Assembly: GCA_030156305.1 (NCBI GenBank)
Contig: JASGMZ010000202.1
Coordinates: 1 to 5,523, forward strand
Source of the DNA: Bacteroidales bacterium
Lineage (GTDB): Bacteria; Bacteroidota; Bacteroidia; Bacteroidales; UBA12077
Length of the DNA stretch: 5,523 bases
Reading direction: 5' to 3'
Shown here: piece after piece, positions 1-5,127 of the stretch
How the letters are laid out: each line of letters begins with the position of its first letter
Position numbering within the stretch: position 1 is the first letter of the stretch
The notes under the pieces: generated by a model
Database searches by the model: none
What the model saw: only the letters and a program-made list of their open reading frames with translations
Told to the model about the DNA's origin: nothing
Position numbers and translations under genes: made by a program

Positions 1-30
1 ATTTTCTATTGTTGTATTTTAGGAAATTAA

Positions 31-96
31 ATGGAAGAAGATAGGATAGCAGAAGCAGTCAGATACGTAATAAACGATATCGTTCGTGAGAAATAG
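31..96 (+). CDS. possible 21-aa small ORF, unknown
   Basis: This is a short ATG-to-TAG frame encoding a charged 21-residue peptide that begins MEEDRIAEAV. A TAA stop lies directly before the ATG in the same frame, so it is not simply the visible tail of a longer reading frame. It could be a real small protein, the remnant of a gene split by a nonsense mutation upstream, or chance. There is a purine-rich AGGAAA about 4 bases before the ATG. I recognise no family, and confidence is low. Confidence 0.15.
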   Translation: MEEDRIAEAVRYVINDIVREK

Positions 97-159
97 CACA
101 TTGTATAAAAATGTGTTTTAATATTTTACATTATTATAAACCTTAAACTTTAAATTATT

Positions 160-867
160 ATGAAAAAATTATTATTTGGATGTGTTTTAATAAGTATTCT
201 AACAAGTTTTGGATATGCTCAAAAAACTAAACTTGAAAATTACCAGAAAGGACAAATTAATCTTGAAGATGGTAGTAATATGAATGTTTATGTTTACTTT
301 AACTGGGAATATGCTGATGAATTTCAAAACAGTGTCTCTTACATTACAGAAGATCAGTATAAAAGATTTGAATCTGGCGAGAAATTTAAATCCAAGGAAA
401 TAACAGAACTGAAAGTAAAAAAGGTTAAAACTTATACTTTAGAAAATGGTAAAAAATTTAGTAAGGTTAAATTTGCAGATTTAACTGCAGCAAGTGCAGC
501 ATCCTTTCCTAAATTTTATTTATTTGAAATCGTTGCTGAAGGGAAAATAAATCTGTATAAAAAGTATGTTAATCTTGGAGCCGTTCGAGTTGGTGACTTA
601 GCGCTTTTAGATGATCAAGGTGAAATTGATTATGTTAATTCTACTTATGCATGCTTAATTCAAAAGGGAAATGAAAATGCAAAAGACCTTGTTACAGTAA
701 AAATACAAGAATATGTTGAAGATAATAAAGATGTATTATCAAAACTTGAGGCTGGCGAATATGGAGAGATAAATTCAGTGTTTGGTTCAAAAATGGGTAC
801 CAATGCTGTAGATTGCACTAAATATATTGATGGATTGATAAATATGGTAAACGATTATAATAAATAG
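160..867 (+). CDS. secreted protein of unknown function (235 aa)
   Basis: The protein begins with a classical Sec signal peptide: MKK, a hydrophobic stretch at about residues 4-18, and a probable cleavage after GYA near residue 20. There is no lipobox cysteine, so a soluble periplasmic or exported protein is more likely than a lipoprotein. The mature part is lysine- and glutamate-rich, without further membrane segments, and looks like mixed beta and helical sequence. It has two cysteines in the mature chain, near residues 163 and 218. I do not recognise a family. ATG 160 is chosen because it gives the intact signal peptide. There is no Shine-Dalgarno sequence, only an A/T-rich leader, which is usual in Bacteroidota. 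A weak promoter candidate is TTG at 101-103 followed by TATTTTAC at 122-129. It stands alone rather than in an operon, about 220 bp before hicA. Confidence 0.8.
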   Translation: MKKLLFGCVLISILTSFGYAQKTKLENYQKGQINLEDGSNMNVYVYFNWEYADEFQNSVSYITEDQYKRFESGEKFKSKEITELKVKKVKTYTLENGKKFSKVKFADLTAASAASFPKFYLFEIVAEGKINLYKKYVNLGAVRVGDLALLDDQGEIDYVNSTYACLIQKGNENAKDLVTVKIQEYVEDNKDVLSKLEAGEYGEINSVFGSKMGTNAVDCTKYIDGLINMVNDYNK

Positions 868-878
868 TCTGCATGAAA

Positions 879-1013
879 ATCCAACTCGCGCGGACATGCC
901 CCGTTCGCCTAAGGCTATAATTTAATACACATAACAGCTCGGCGTAGGCTTTGCCTGCGTCGGTCTATTAGTATGTCGGGCGATTGGCAAGGGTGTCCAA
1001 AACGATTTGGAAT
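879..1013. repeat. nested inverted repeat, attC-like fold
   Basis: Several pairs of complementary arms nest around one centre. ATCCAACTCG (879-888) faces CGATTTGGAAT (1003-1013). GGACA (892-896) faces TGTCC (994-998). ACATA (929-933) faces TATGT (972-976). The core is a 10-bp hairpin with a TTT loop at 940-962. The segment is visibly more GC-rich than the genes around it. The size and imperfect nested pairing resemble an integron attC site, and ATCCAAC fits the RYYYAAC pattern of an R'' box. The opposite end does not contain the GTTRRRY box that should pair with it. It may therefore be a decayed attC, another foldable repeat, or an RNA structure. Confidence 0.5.
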
Positions 1014-1021
1014 CTGAATGC

Positions 1022-1041
1022 GAAGTTTAACCGTTAAAATA
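1022..1041 (+). repeat. 20-bp direct repeat with dyad, copy 1
   Basis: The sequence GAAGTTTAACCGTTAAAATA is identical to 2106-2125. It contains a perfect dyad, TTTAAC and GTTAAA around a single C (1026-1038). This copy lies about 50 bp before the hicA start, and the other lies about 55 bp before the second TA operon. The distance to the -7 box differs between copies (about 40 versus 28 bp), which argues for a cassette boundary or recombination site more than for a promoter-linked operator. Confidence 0.75.
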
Positions 1042-1054
1042 AATAGAATAATTA

Positions 1055-1085
1055 TTGATTTTGCAACTAAATATAGTTACATTTG
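1055..1085 (+). promoter_or_regulatory. Bacteroidota-type promoter for hicAB
   Basis: TTG at 1055-1057 and TACATTTG at 1078-1085 are 20 bases apart and match the Bacteroidota -33 TTG / -7 TAnnTTTG promoter pattern. The -7 box ends only 3 bases before the ATG at 1089, so transcription should begin at or very near the start codon. The hicA message would then be leaderless or almost so. Confidence 0.55.
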
Positions 1086-1088
1086 CAT

Positions 1089-1331
1089 ATGAGTAAAAAA
1101 GAGAAACTGATTGCCCGATTTTTAAGCATGCCGTCTGATTTTCATTATGATGAGATGGTTAAATTACTTGGGTACTTTAACTTTAAGGAGGTTAGAAAAG
1201 GAAAAACATCCGGTTCAAGAGTTAAATTTATAAACGAAGAAGGAGTTCCGATAATATTACACAGACCCCACCCGACAGGGATTATGAAACACTATCAAAT
1301 GAAACAAATTAAGGAGGTATTAGGATTATGA
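1089..1331 (+). CDS. hicA: HicA family toxin (mRNA interferase), 80 aa
   Basis: This is the toxin of a type II toxin-antitoxin pair. HicA proteins are small double-stranded-RNA-binding-fold ribonucleases that cleave mRNA in the cytoplasm until bound by HicB. The length is typical of the family. The C-terminal half carries the family pattern: the KTSGSRVKF strand (about residues 38-46), a hydrophobic strand, then LHRPHP (about 56-61) and a final helix. In well-studied HicA proteins the GS pair is followed by a catalytic histidine. Here arginine is in that place, a variant I believe occurs in a HicA subgroup, so the histidines of LHRPHP may matter more. A TTG two codons upstream (1083) is possible, but it lies inside the -7 box, so ATG 1089 is preferred. 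The stop overlaps the hicB start by 4 bases. Confidence 0.85.
   Translation: MSKKEKLIARFLSMPSDFHYDEMVKLLGYFNFKEVRKGKTSGSRVKFINEEGVPIILHRPHPTGIMKHYQMKQIKEVLGL
1311..1318 (+). promoter_or_regulatory. strong Shine-Dalgarno for hicB
   Basis: AAGGAGGT lies 9 bases before the hicB ATG, inside the end of hicA. It is a near-perfect anti-SD match in a window where other genes lack one, which would favour antitoxin translation over the leaderless toxin. Confidence 0.75.
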
Positions 1332-1678
1332 AACATTTAGAATACAAAGGATACACAGGCAGCATCGAATATAGCAAGGAAGATGATTTGCTTTTTGGGA
1401 AAGTGCTTGGAATAAGAGGATTGATTTCTTATGAAGGAAAAACAGGCAAAGAGCTTGAAGAAGATTTTAAAGAAGCAATAGATGCTTATTTAACTGATTG
1501 CAAGAACGAAGGTACAACACCAGAGAAACCTTTTAAAGGTAGCTTTAATGTAAGGGTGTCTGCCGAACTTCACCAAAAAGCTGCATTACTGGCAATGGAA
1601 GAAAAAATGTCGTTAAATAATTTTGTTGCAGAATCTATAAAGGAAAGAATCTTTAAAGAAACAGGAAACAGGATTTAA
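1328..1678 (+). CDS. hicB: HicB family antitoxin, 116 aa
   Basis: HicB binds and blocks HicA and normally represses its own operon. The N-terminal part (about residues 1-65) is the HicB partial RNase-H-like domain, with YKGYTGSIEYSKEDDLLFGK, the GLISYEGKT strand-turn and the EEDFKEAIDAYL helix. The C-terminal part (about 72-110) reads as a ribbon-helix-helix DNA-binding domain: a GSFNVRVSAELH strand, then two helices ending MSLNNFVAESIKER. The two-domain architecture is complete and of normal length. The ATG overlaps the hicA stop as ATGA, indicating translational coupling, and is preceded by AAGGAGGT. The toxin-first order is usual for hicAB. The stop codon runs directly into the repeat shared with the second TA module. 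Confidence 0.88.
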   Translation: MKHLEYKGYTGSIEYSKEDDLLFGKVLGIRGLISYEGKTGKELEEDFKEAIDAYLTDCKNEGTTPEKPFKGSFNVRVSAELHQKAALLAMEEKMSLNNFVAESIKERIFKETGNRI

Positions 1679-1751
1679 TCCCACTTCCACCCTCCCGAAA
1701 GCTTTCGGGAGCCAACGCTTCTGCACCGTATTTTTTGTCATACTTTTTGTA
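1677..1751 (+). repeat. post-stop conserved repeat, copy A
   Basis: Starting within the hicB stop codon, AATCCCACTTCCACCC (1677-1692) matches 15 of 16 bases at 2682-2697, just after the second toxin. A second block (1716-1751, CGCTTCTGCACCGTA followed by ATTTTTTGTCAT and CTTTTTG) matches 2706-2740 at 32 of 35 aligned bases with one single-base gap. Between the blocks, copy A carries a 20-bp palindrome that copy B lacks. Confidence 0.75.
1692..1711. repeat. perfect 20-bp palindrome CCCGA...TCGGG
   Basis: CTCCCGAAAGCTTTCGGGAG is self-complementary along its full length. It lies between two blocks that are almost adjacent in copy B, so it looks like an insertion into the repeat. Related palindromes lie at 1958 and 3076. 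It could also act as a terminator stem for hicAB, but no T-run follows directly. Confidence 0.7.
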
Positions 1752-1795
1752 GTTCCTTTCATGCATCGCTCGAACAAAAAGATATGCCAAAAAAT
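1730..1795. repeat. long inverted repeat downstream of hicB
   Basis: The arm at 1730-1750 (ATTTTTTG-TCATAC-TTTTTGT) pairs with 1774-1795 (ACAAAAAG-ATATGC-CAAAAAAT), with one mismatch and one extra base. The loop is about 23 bp. The equivalent region of copy B (2717-2786) also pairs, with different compensating bases, so the fold appears to be conserved along with the sequence. Confidence 0.65.
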
Positions 1796-1957
1796 CTGCT
1801 ACCTCAGGACAAAATATAAGCCGTTTTTTAAAGTTTACTTTTAAATGAGGAAACAGTATTATTGCATCATAGGTGAGATCGACCGCCGATCTAAATATCA
1901 GGTACGAAACATAAATCCTGGGGCATCAAGTTAGGGAAAACATAAGAAACCCGTAAA

Positions 1958-1972
1958 TCCCGATTATCGGGA
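1958..1972. repeat. short palindrome TCCCGAT-T-ATCGGGA
   Basis: Two 7-bp arms surround a single T. A GAAAC / GTTTC pair (1946-1950 and 1979-1983) extends the fold outwards. It belongs to the same CCCGA...TCGGG type as 1692-1711 and 3076-3092. Confidence 0.55.
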
Positions 1973-2105
1973 GTGCCAGTTTCCTTTGCGACGTTCTTAC
2001 CTTATTTTTTTTAATTGAATTACATATGTTTTTTCTTGCTCAGCTGGCGGTAGCGGAAGCATCGGCGATACCCTCCATTGAGAAACAAATCTATCAACTG
2101 ACGAA

Positions 2106-2125
2106 GAAGTTTAACCGTTAAAATA
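2106..2125 (+). repeat. 20-bp direct repeat with dyad, copy 2
   Basis: Identical to 1022-1041. The TTTAAC-C-GTTAAA dyad occupies 2110-2122. It precedes the second TA operon as copy 1 precedes hicAB. The bases outside the 20-bp core are only partly similar (CTGAATGC versus CTGACGAA upstream), so conservation ends sharply. Confidence 0.75.
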
Positions 2126-2149
2126 GAACAAAAAGTACATAAAAAACGT

Positions 2150-2157
2150 TAAATTTG
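2150..2157 (+). promoter_or_regulatory. -7 box of the second TA operon
   Basis: TAAATTTG fits the Bacteroidota TAnnTTTG element, 22 bases before the preferred ATG. No clear TTG stands at the expected distance upstream, so the promoter may be weak or need activation. Confidence 0.4.
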
Positions 2158-2179
2158 TAAGAGATAAAACTTGAGAATT

Positions 2180-2383
2180 ATGAATGTAATTGAAAAAAGA
2201 GATTTTATACATAATTACCTGCACCGTGTTAAAGAGCCAGTAATTGATGAGTTGTATGAGAAGTTGATGGCTTTACTTAATGAATCTTTGCTTGAAGAAT
2301 CAGAAGATGACATTAAAAATGGAAATTTAACAACTCACGAAGCTTTTAAACAGGAGGTACAGGCGTGGAGACATATGAAATAA
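2180..2383 (+). CDS. small acidic antitoxin of a RelE/ParE-type module (67 aa)
   Basis: This is the probable antitoxin for the toxin encoded next to it. It is a short, mostly helical protein. The middle is acidic (LLEESEDDIKNGNLTTHEAF, about residues 36-55) and the end is aromatic and basic (QAWRHMK), as in antitoxin tails that thread along a RelE/ParE toxin. No clear DNA-binding domain can be read, so its role in autoregulation is uncertain. ATG 2180 is preferred. A TTG three codons upstream (2171) would add only three residues and has no better ribosome site. The gene overlaps the toxin start by 19 bases. The antitoxin-first order is the reverse of the hicAB pair upstream. Function is assigned mainly from size, acidity and position. 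Confidence 0.7.
   Translation: MNVIEKRDFIHNYLHRVKEPVIDELYEKLMALLNESLLEESEDDIKNGNLTTHEAFKQEVQAWRHMK
2352..2357 (+). promoter_or_regulatory. Shine-Dalgarno that sets a GTG start for the toxin
   Basis: AGGAGG lies 7 bases before GTG 2365. No ATG is suitably placed in the toxin frame, and this site makes the GTG start convincing. Confidence 0.7.
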
Positions 2384-2682
2384 AGTGGACATCAAGAGCA
2401 AAGAAAGACTTGCGGAAAGTCTATAAATTTTATACCGAAACAATACACGAAGAAAAAGCTTTTGAGATAATCACCAATGTTTTAAAAAGAGTTGATTTAC
2501 TTTCTGATAGTAAATTAGTTAAGATTGGTGCTATTGACGAAGAATTTAAGCACCTGAAAAGGAAATATAAAAAACTAATCGAAAAAGACATTAAAATAAC
2601 TTATAGGTTAAGCGAATCGAAACCTGTAGTTTATATAAACAGGGTTTTTGATACTCGCCAACATCCGTCAAAAAATAAATAA
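2365..2682 (+). CDS. RelE/ParE superfamily toxin (105 aa)
   Basis: This is the toxin partner of the preceding small protein. RelE/ParE-fold toxins either cleave mRNA on the ribosome (RelE) or poison gyrase (ParE), and the sequence alone does not settle which. The family layout is complete: an initial strand YEIKWTSRAKKDLRKVYKFY with the first helix, a second helix AFEIITNVLKRVDLL (about residues 32-47), then the beta core ending IKITYRLSESKPVVYINRVFDTRQHPSK. The last part is the usual superfamily signature: a YR strand, a VYINRVFDTRQ strand and a basic tail. Length is normal. The start is GTG, supported by AGGAGG, and it overlaps the antitoxin gene by 19 bases, so the two are co-translated. 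The stop codon adjoins repeat copy B. Confidence 0.85.
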   Translation: METYEIKWTSRAKKDLRKVYKFYTETIHEEKAFEIITNVLKRVDLLSDSKLVKIGAIDEEFKHLKRKYKKLIEKDIKITYRLSESKPVVYINRVFDTRQHPSKNK

Positions 2683-2740
2683 ATCCCACTCCCACCCAAT
2701 GCCATCGCTTCAGCACCGTATTTTTGTCATGCTTTTTGCA
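2682..2740 (+). repeat. post-stop conserved repeat, copy B
   Basis: AATCCCACTCCCACCC (2682-2697) and the CGCTTCAGCACCGTA...TTTTTGTCATGCTTTTTGCA block (2706-2740) correspond to copy A at 1677-1751. It begins at the toxin stop codon, exactly as copy A begins at the hicB stop. It lacks the palindrome seen in copy A, with only an 8-base link between the blocks. Confidence 0.75.
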
Positions 2741-2786
2741 TAAATGCCAATGTACCCCGCAGGCAAAAAAACACGCCAAAAATACG
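2717..2786. repeat. long inverted repeat downstream of the ParE-like toxin
   Basis: The arm at 2717-2739 (CGTATTTTTG...CTTTTTGC) pairs with 2763-2786 (GCAAAAAA...CAAAAATACG), with a few mismatches and one extra base. Position and arm sequences correspond to the 1730-1795 hairpin. It may stop transcription in both directions or serve as a single-strand recombination fold. Confidence 0.65.
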
Positions 2787-2838
2787 TATGCCCCAAGACA
2801 AAGTAACATAATACAAGTTATAAGAGCAGCCCCGCAAA

Positions 2839-2878
2839 TACCAGCCACACTGACCTAAGCTGTCAGTTATAACTGGTA
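2839..2878. repeat. two-tier hairpin
   Basis: The outer stem TACCAG (2839-2844) / CTGGTA (2873-2878) encloses the inner stem ACTGAC (2849-2854) / GTCAGT (2862-2867) around a 7-base loop. The pairing is exact in both tiers. No T-run follows, so it is not an ordinary terminator. Confidence 0.5.
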
Positions 2879-2949
2879 CTATGTTAAATTGCCCCACGCC
2901 CCCAACACACGCCGACCTTGACAAACAGTACATTAAAAAACCGCACTGG

Positions 2950-3057
2950 CTAACGCTCAAAACCAAAGTTTTTTAAAGAACTGTTTGCTGCTCTGACAGC
3001 GGTAACAAGAACCGCCGAAAAAGGCGGTACTTGTAGTGGCTTAAAACTTTGGCTTAG
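2950..3057. repeat. 108-bp extended hairpin
   Basis: CTAA (2950-2953) faces TTAG (3054-3057). CCAAAGTTTT (2963-2972) pairs perfectly with AAAACTTTGG (3043-3052). At the centre ACAAG-A-ACCGCC (3005-3016) pairs with GGCGGT-A-CTTGT (3023-3034) around a GAAAAA loop. On the minus strand one end reads GAGCGTTAGCC, reminiscent of an attC R' end, but it departs from GTTRRRY by one base and the other end has no good RYYYAAC box. Confidence 0.55.
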
Positions 3058-3075
3058 TCAAAGATAGCTTCCGCC

Positions 3076-3092
3076 CCCGATAGCTATCAGCG
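3076..3092. repeat. decayed CCCGA...TCGGG palindrome
   Basis: CCCGATAGCTATCAGCG has a perfect 10-bp core, GATAGCTATC (3079-3088), while the right outer arm differs from the expected CGGG by two bases. It is of the same type as 1692-1711 and 1958-1972, apparently an older copy. Confidence 0.45.
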
Positions 3093-3414
3093 ATTTTTAA
3101 GACATTATTTGCTTTAGTTATTAAGTCCAAAGTTCTATCAAATTATTTCTATATCCAAATGTTTATATTGATTTCACTGCTGTATATTGTTTTACCAGTT
3201 TAATCCCGGGATTCAACGCTATTCTTATACTAAAAATAAATCAGGCGGTAATATTTTTAATAATTTCTGATATTACAATTCAAAATCACATATAGTGCTT
3301 TTATATTGCGATTATTTTTTTTGTATTATTCTTCTGTACTTTTAAAATTTTACTTATTTTTACCGCCATATATAAATTTAGTTTTATTCGTTCAACCAAC
3401 AAATAATTTAAGCA

Positions 3415-3816
3415 ATGAAAATCTCAATTAAAGGTATCAAGGGAAAAGATTTTGTAATTGACTCAGAGGACAGTTTAGCCAGGAAACTATCTATGCTAAT
3501 TGAAGGTCATTGTACCATCGGGGTACAGCAGGCAATAAAAAAGTATGGATATACAGAGCAGCGTTACTACCAGCTGTTGGCCAAATACCATGAGGGTGGT
3601 GCCCATGCATTAATTGGCAAAAAACCCGGTTCAGACAAACAACCTGTCAGGACAAAAGAAATAGTAAACCAAATCATCAGACTTCGATTTCTTGACCCTT
3701 TCTCCAGTGCTGATGTAATTGCCCAAAAGCTAAACCAGATGGGGCACAAGGTCAGTAAACGCAGTGTAGAAAGGACAATTACAGAATATGGGCTTCAAAA
3801 AAAACACATGTTCTGA
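3415..3816 (+). CDS. transposase N-terminal part, helix-turn-helix (133 aa)
   Basis: This is the DNA-binding portion of the IS transposase. After a short strand-rich start, residues about 35-65 form a helix-turn-helix (GVQQAIKKYGYTEQRYYQLLAKYHEGG), followed by an LIGKKPGS linker. A second winged-helix-like unit lies at about 90-128 (FSSADVIAQKLNQMGHKVSKRSVERTITEYG), similar to the HTH pair in IS630- and IS4-type transposases. The frame stops at TGA 3814, just after a run of eight A, while the downstream transposase frame is -1 relative to it and open throughout this region. It is therefore either the first product of a frameshift-controlled transposase or the front half of a gene broken by an A-run length change. 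ATG 3415 is the only plausible start and follows an A/T-rich leader without a ribosome site. Confidence 0.75.
   Translation: MKISIKGIKGKDFVIDSEDSLARKLSMLIEGHCTIGVQQAIKKYGYTEQRYYQLLAKYHEGGAHALIGKKPGSDKQPVRTKEIVNQIIRLRFLDPFSSADVIAQKLNQMGHKVSKRSVERTITEYGLQKKHMF
3797..3804 (+). promoter_or_regulatory. A8 slippery run, probable -1 frameshift site
   Basis: In the upstream frame the run reads CAA AAA AAA CAC, giving the heptamer A_AAA_AAA. Slipping back one base gives ACA CAT GTT, which continues in the transposase frame. The upstream frame ends 10 bases later. No clear downstream stem-loop is visible, so transcriptional slippage or a simple one-base mutation are alternatives. Confidence 0.55.
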
Positions 3817-5072
3817 ACCCCCAAAAGGAGAAGCAAAGGCAAGCTGTTGAGATTCATAAGTCTAAACGGGAAAAAATAACGGTCAAGGTCAATACACAAA
3901 CGACAGAACGATTTTTCAGGGAAAGCCTTTCGAAAAAAATAAGCGGGACTTTAGTCGGGTTATGGTTTCTGGCTGCTGAACATTTACGTCTTGGCAGTTG
4001 GGATTTAATCAAAGGGTATACCGGATGTGCCGATGCAGATATTGAGCCCCGTATCGTTATGCAAATAGTTAACGAGGCCGCACTGTGCAGTAATCGCGTA
4101 AGAAGAAGTAATTATATTACCCATCAGGGCTTTGAGTTTTTGAACGGACTTGGTTTTTTGGTAACAGACAGCCAGGTGCATGATTTGCTTGATAAGCATA
4201 CAGTTAGTGAAGCCCAAGCATTGCAGGAATCATTAGCAGCCATACGGGCCAATAACGGCCATTATCAAGGAGGCTTAATCGCCATAGATCCTCATCGTAT
4301 AATATCTACCTCTCAAAGAATAATGCCGAAAAAGAAAAAACAACCGGGAGAGCCATCACGGAAAATGTTGCAAACTTTTTTTGCACTGGACACTCAAACC
4401 GGGCAACCAATAGGTTGTGGCATAGGTTCGCCTGGCGCCAATACTACCCAGGCAACAATAGAGCTGCTGAACATAGCAAAACTGGTAAACAGGAATGCTT
4501 TAATACTGGCAGACAAGGAACACTTCACAGAATATTTAATTCGAAGTATTGAGCAGAACAGCGATTTTGAATTCCTTGTCCCGGCAATATCAACAGAAAG
4601 GATACGGAAAATTGAAAGGTCTCAAAGCTATCAAAGAAAATGGGCAGGCTATGCAATAGCAGAAACGATGTTTAATTTTGCCGGGCACAAAGAAAAATAC
4701 AGGTTGCTTTCCCAGCGTGAAGGAGAAACAACAAAAGATTACACTTACAAATCATTTCTGACATTATCCAACAAGCCGGCAACAGAACTGCTGTCTGATA
4801 TGTACCAGGAAAGGTGGTCGATTGAAGACTTTTTCAATTTTGACGGAGCCATGGGCTTTAACAGGGCTTCAACATTTAACCTAAACATAAGGTATGGCAA
4901 AATGTCTTTGGCCCTCTTGGCACAGGCTGCAACTTATGAACTAAGAAAAAAATTACCAAAACCATACAGCCGTTGGAATTCAACTCATTTGGCAGATGCA
5001 TTGTTCAAAAAAATGGATGGATATATAAGTGTGAAAGACGATACCATCTTTGTTACATGTTATAATGCCCCC

Positions 5073-5127
5073 TTGCTAAGCGGAAATTGTATTTCCGTTT
5101 TTTCTCATTGCCGAATTTGTAATTCGG
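5073..5127 (+). repeat. left REP-like end with two TGT-loop hairpins
   Basis: TTGCTAAG leads into hairpin 1, CGGAAAT-TGT-ATTTCCG (5081-5097). After a T-rich spacer comes hairpin 2, CCGAATT-TGT-AATTCGG (5111-5127). Both stems are 7 bp and perfect with the same TGT loop. A different perfect hairpin (ATAATGC-ATTA-GCATTAT) follows at 5129-5146. Confidence 0.7.
5081..5103 (+). terminator. terminator-like hairpin plus T6
   Basis: The 7-bp stem CGGAAAT / ATTTCCG with a TGT loop is followed directly by six T (5098-5103). The REP hairpin can thus double as a Rho-independent terminator for the truncated transposase. The stem is short and moderate in GC. Confidence 0.4.

Larger units (their letters stand above)
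1679..2179. other. non-coding stretch between the two TA modules
   Basis: About 500 bp with no credible gene. In order it holds repeat copy A and its hairpin (to about 1795), an AT-rich stretch, a small hairpin at 1876-1892 (AGATCG / CGATCT, loop ACCGC), a palindrome at 1958-1972, a T-run near 2005-2012, the 20-bp dyad repeat at 2106-2125, and the promoter of the next operon. The length is unusual for simple intergenic DNA between two small operons on the same strand. Confidence 0.7.
2683..3414. other. large structured non-coding block before the IS
   Basis: More than 700 bp without a convincing gene. From left to right: repeat copy B with its hairpin, a relatively GC-rich C-biased stretch (to about 3080) with two further folds, a decayed CCCGA palindrome, and an AT-rich stretch (about 3100-3414). 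The last contains an 8-bp dyad (GGCGGTAA 3244-3251 / TTACCGCC 3360-3367) and probably the left end and promoter of the IS. TAAATTTA at 3373-3380 resembles a -7 box. Long open frames on the minus strand here encode cysteine- and tryptophan-rich peptides with no family likeness and are probably by-products of the C-rich + strand. Confidence 0.65.
3415..5072 (+). mobile_element. IS4-like insertion sequence, truncated on the right
   Basis: The element encodes a helix-turn-helix plus DDE transposase split over two frames. Its right end is lost: a second element begins inside the last codons of the transposase. With no right terminal repeat to compare, the left boundary cannot be fixed. It is somewhere upstream of 3415, possibly in the AT-rich stretch after 3100. 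The coordinates given cover only the coding part. Confidence 0.7.

Noticed and set aside
2591..2966. Two long overlapping minus-strand open frames, rich in Cys and Trp
   Set aside because: They cover the end of the toxin gene, repeat copy B and its hairpin. They have odd composition, no family likeness and no ribosome site, and are probably caused by C-rich + strand sequence.
1679..3057. CRISPR array
   Set aside because: The repeats are two copies of long structured sequences plus scattered palindromes. There is no regular short repeat/spacer periodicity and no cas gene.
879..3057. Confident assignment as an integron
   Set aside because: No integrase gene or attI is visible, and none of the folded sites has both RYYYAAC and GTTRRRY boxes, so it is kept only as a hypothesis.
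3244..3367. GGCGGTAA / TTACCGCC as terminal repeats of an element
   Set aside because: Only 8 bp match, the enclosed 124 bp has no gene, and no target duplication is apparent.
3120..3414. Remaining half of pepT on the far side of the IS
   Set aside because: The minus-strand frames there are short and stop-rich, with no HVDTSPD-like motif or other peptidase T likeness.
3567..3749. Minus-strand open frame opposite the transposase N-terminal part
   Set aside because: A shadow of a well-supported HTH coding frame, with no independent features.
4005..4217. Minus-strand open frame opposite the transposase
   Set aside because: A shadow of the transposase frame, which is open through the same bases with recognisable motifs.
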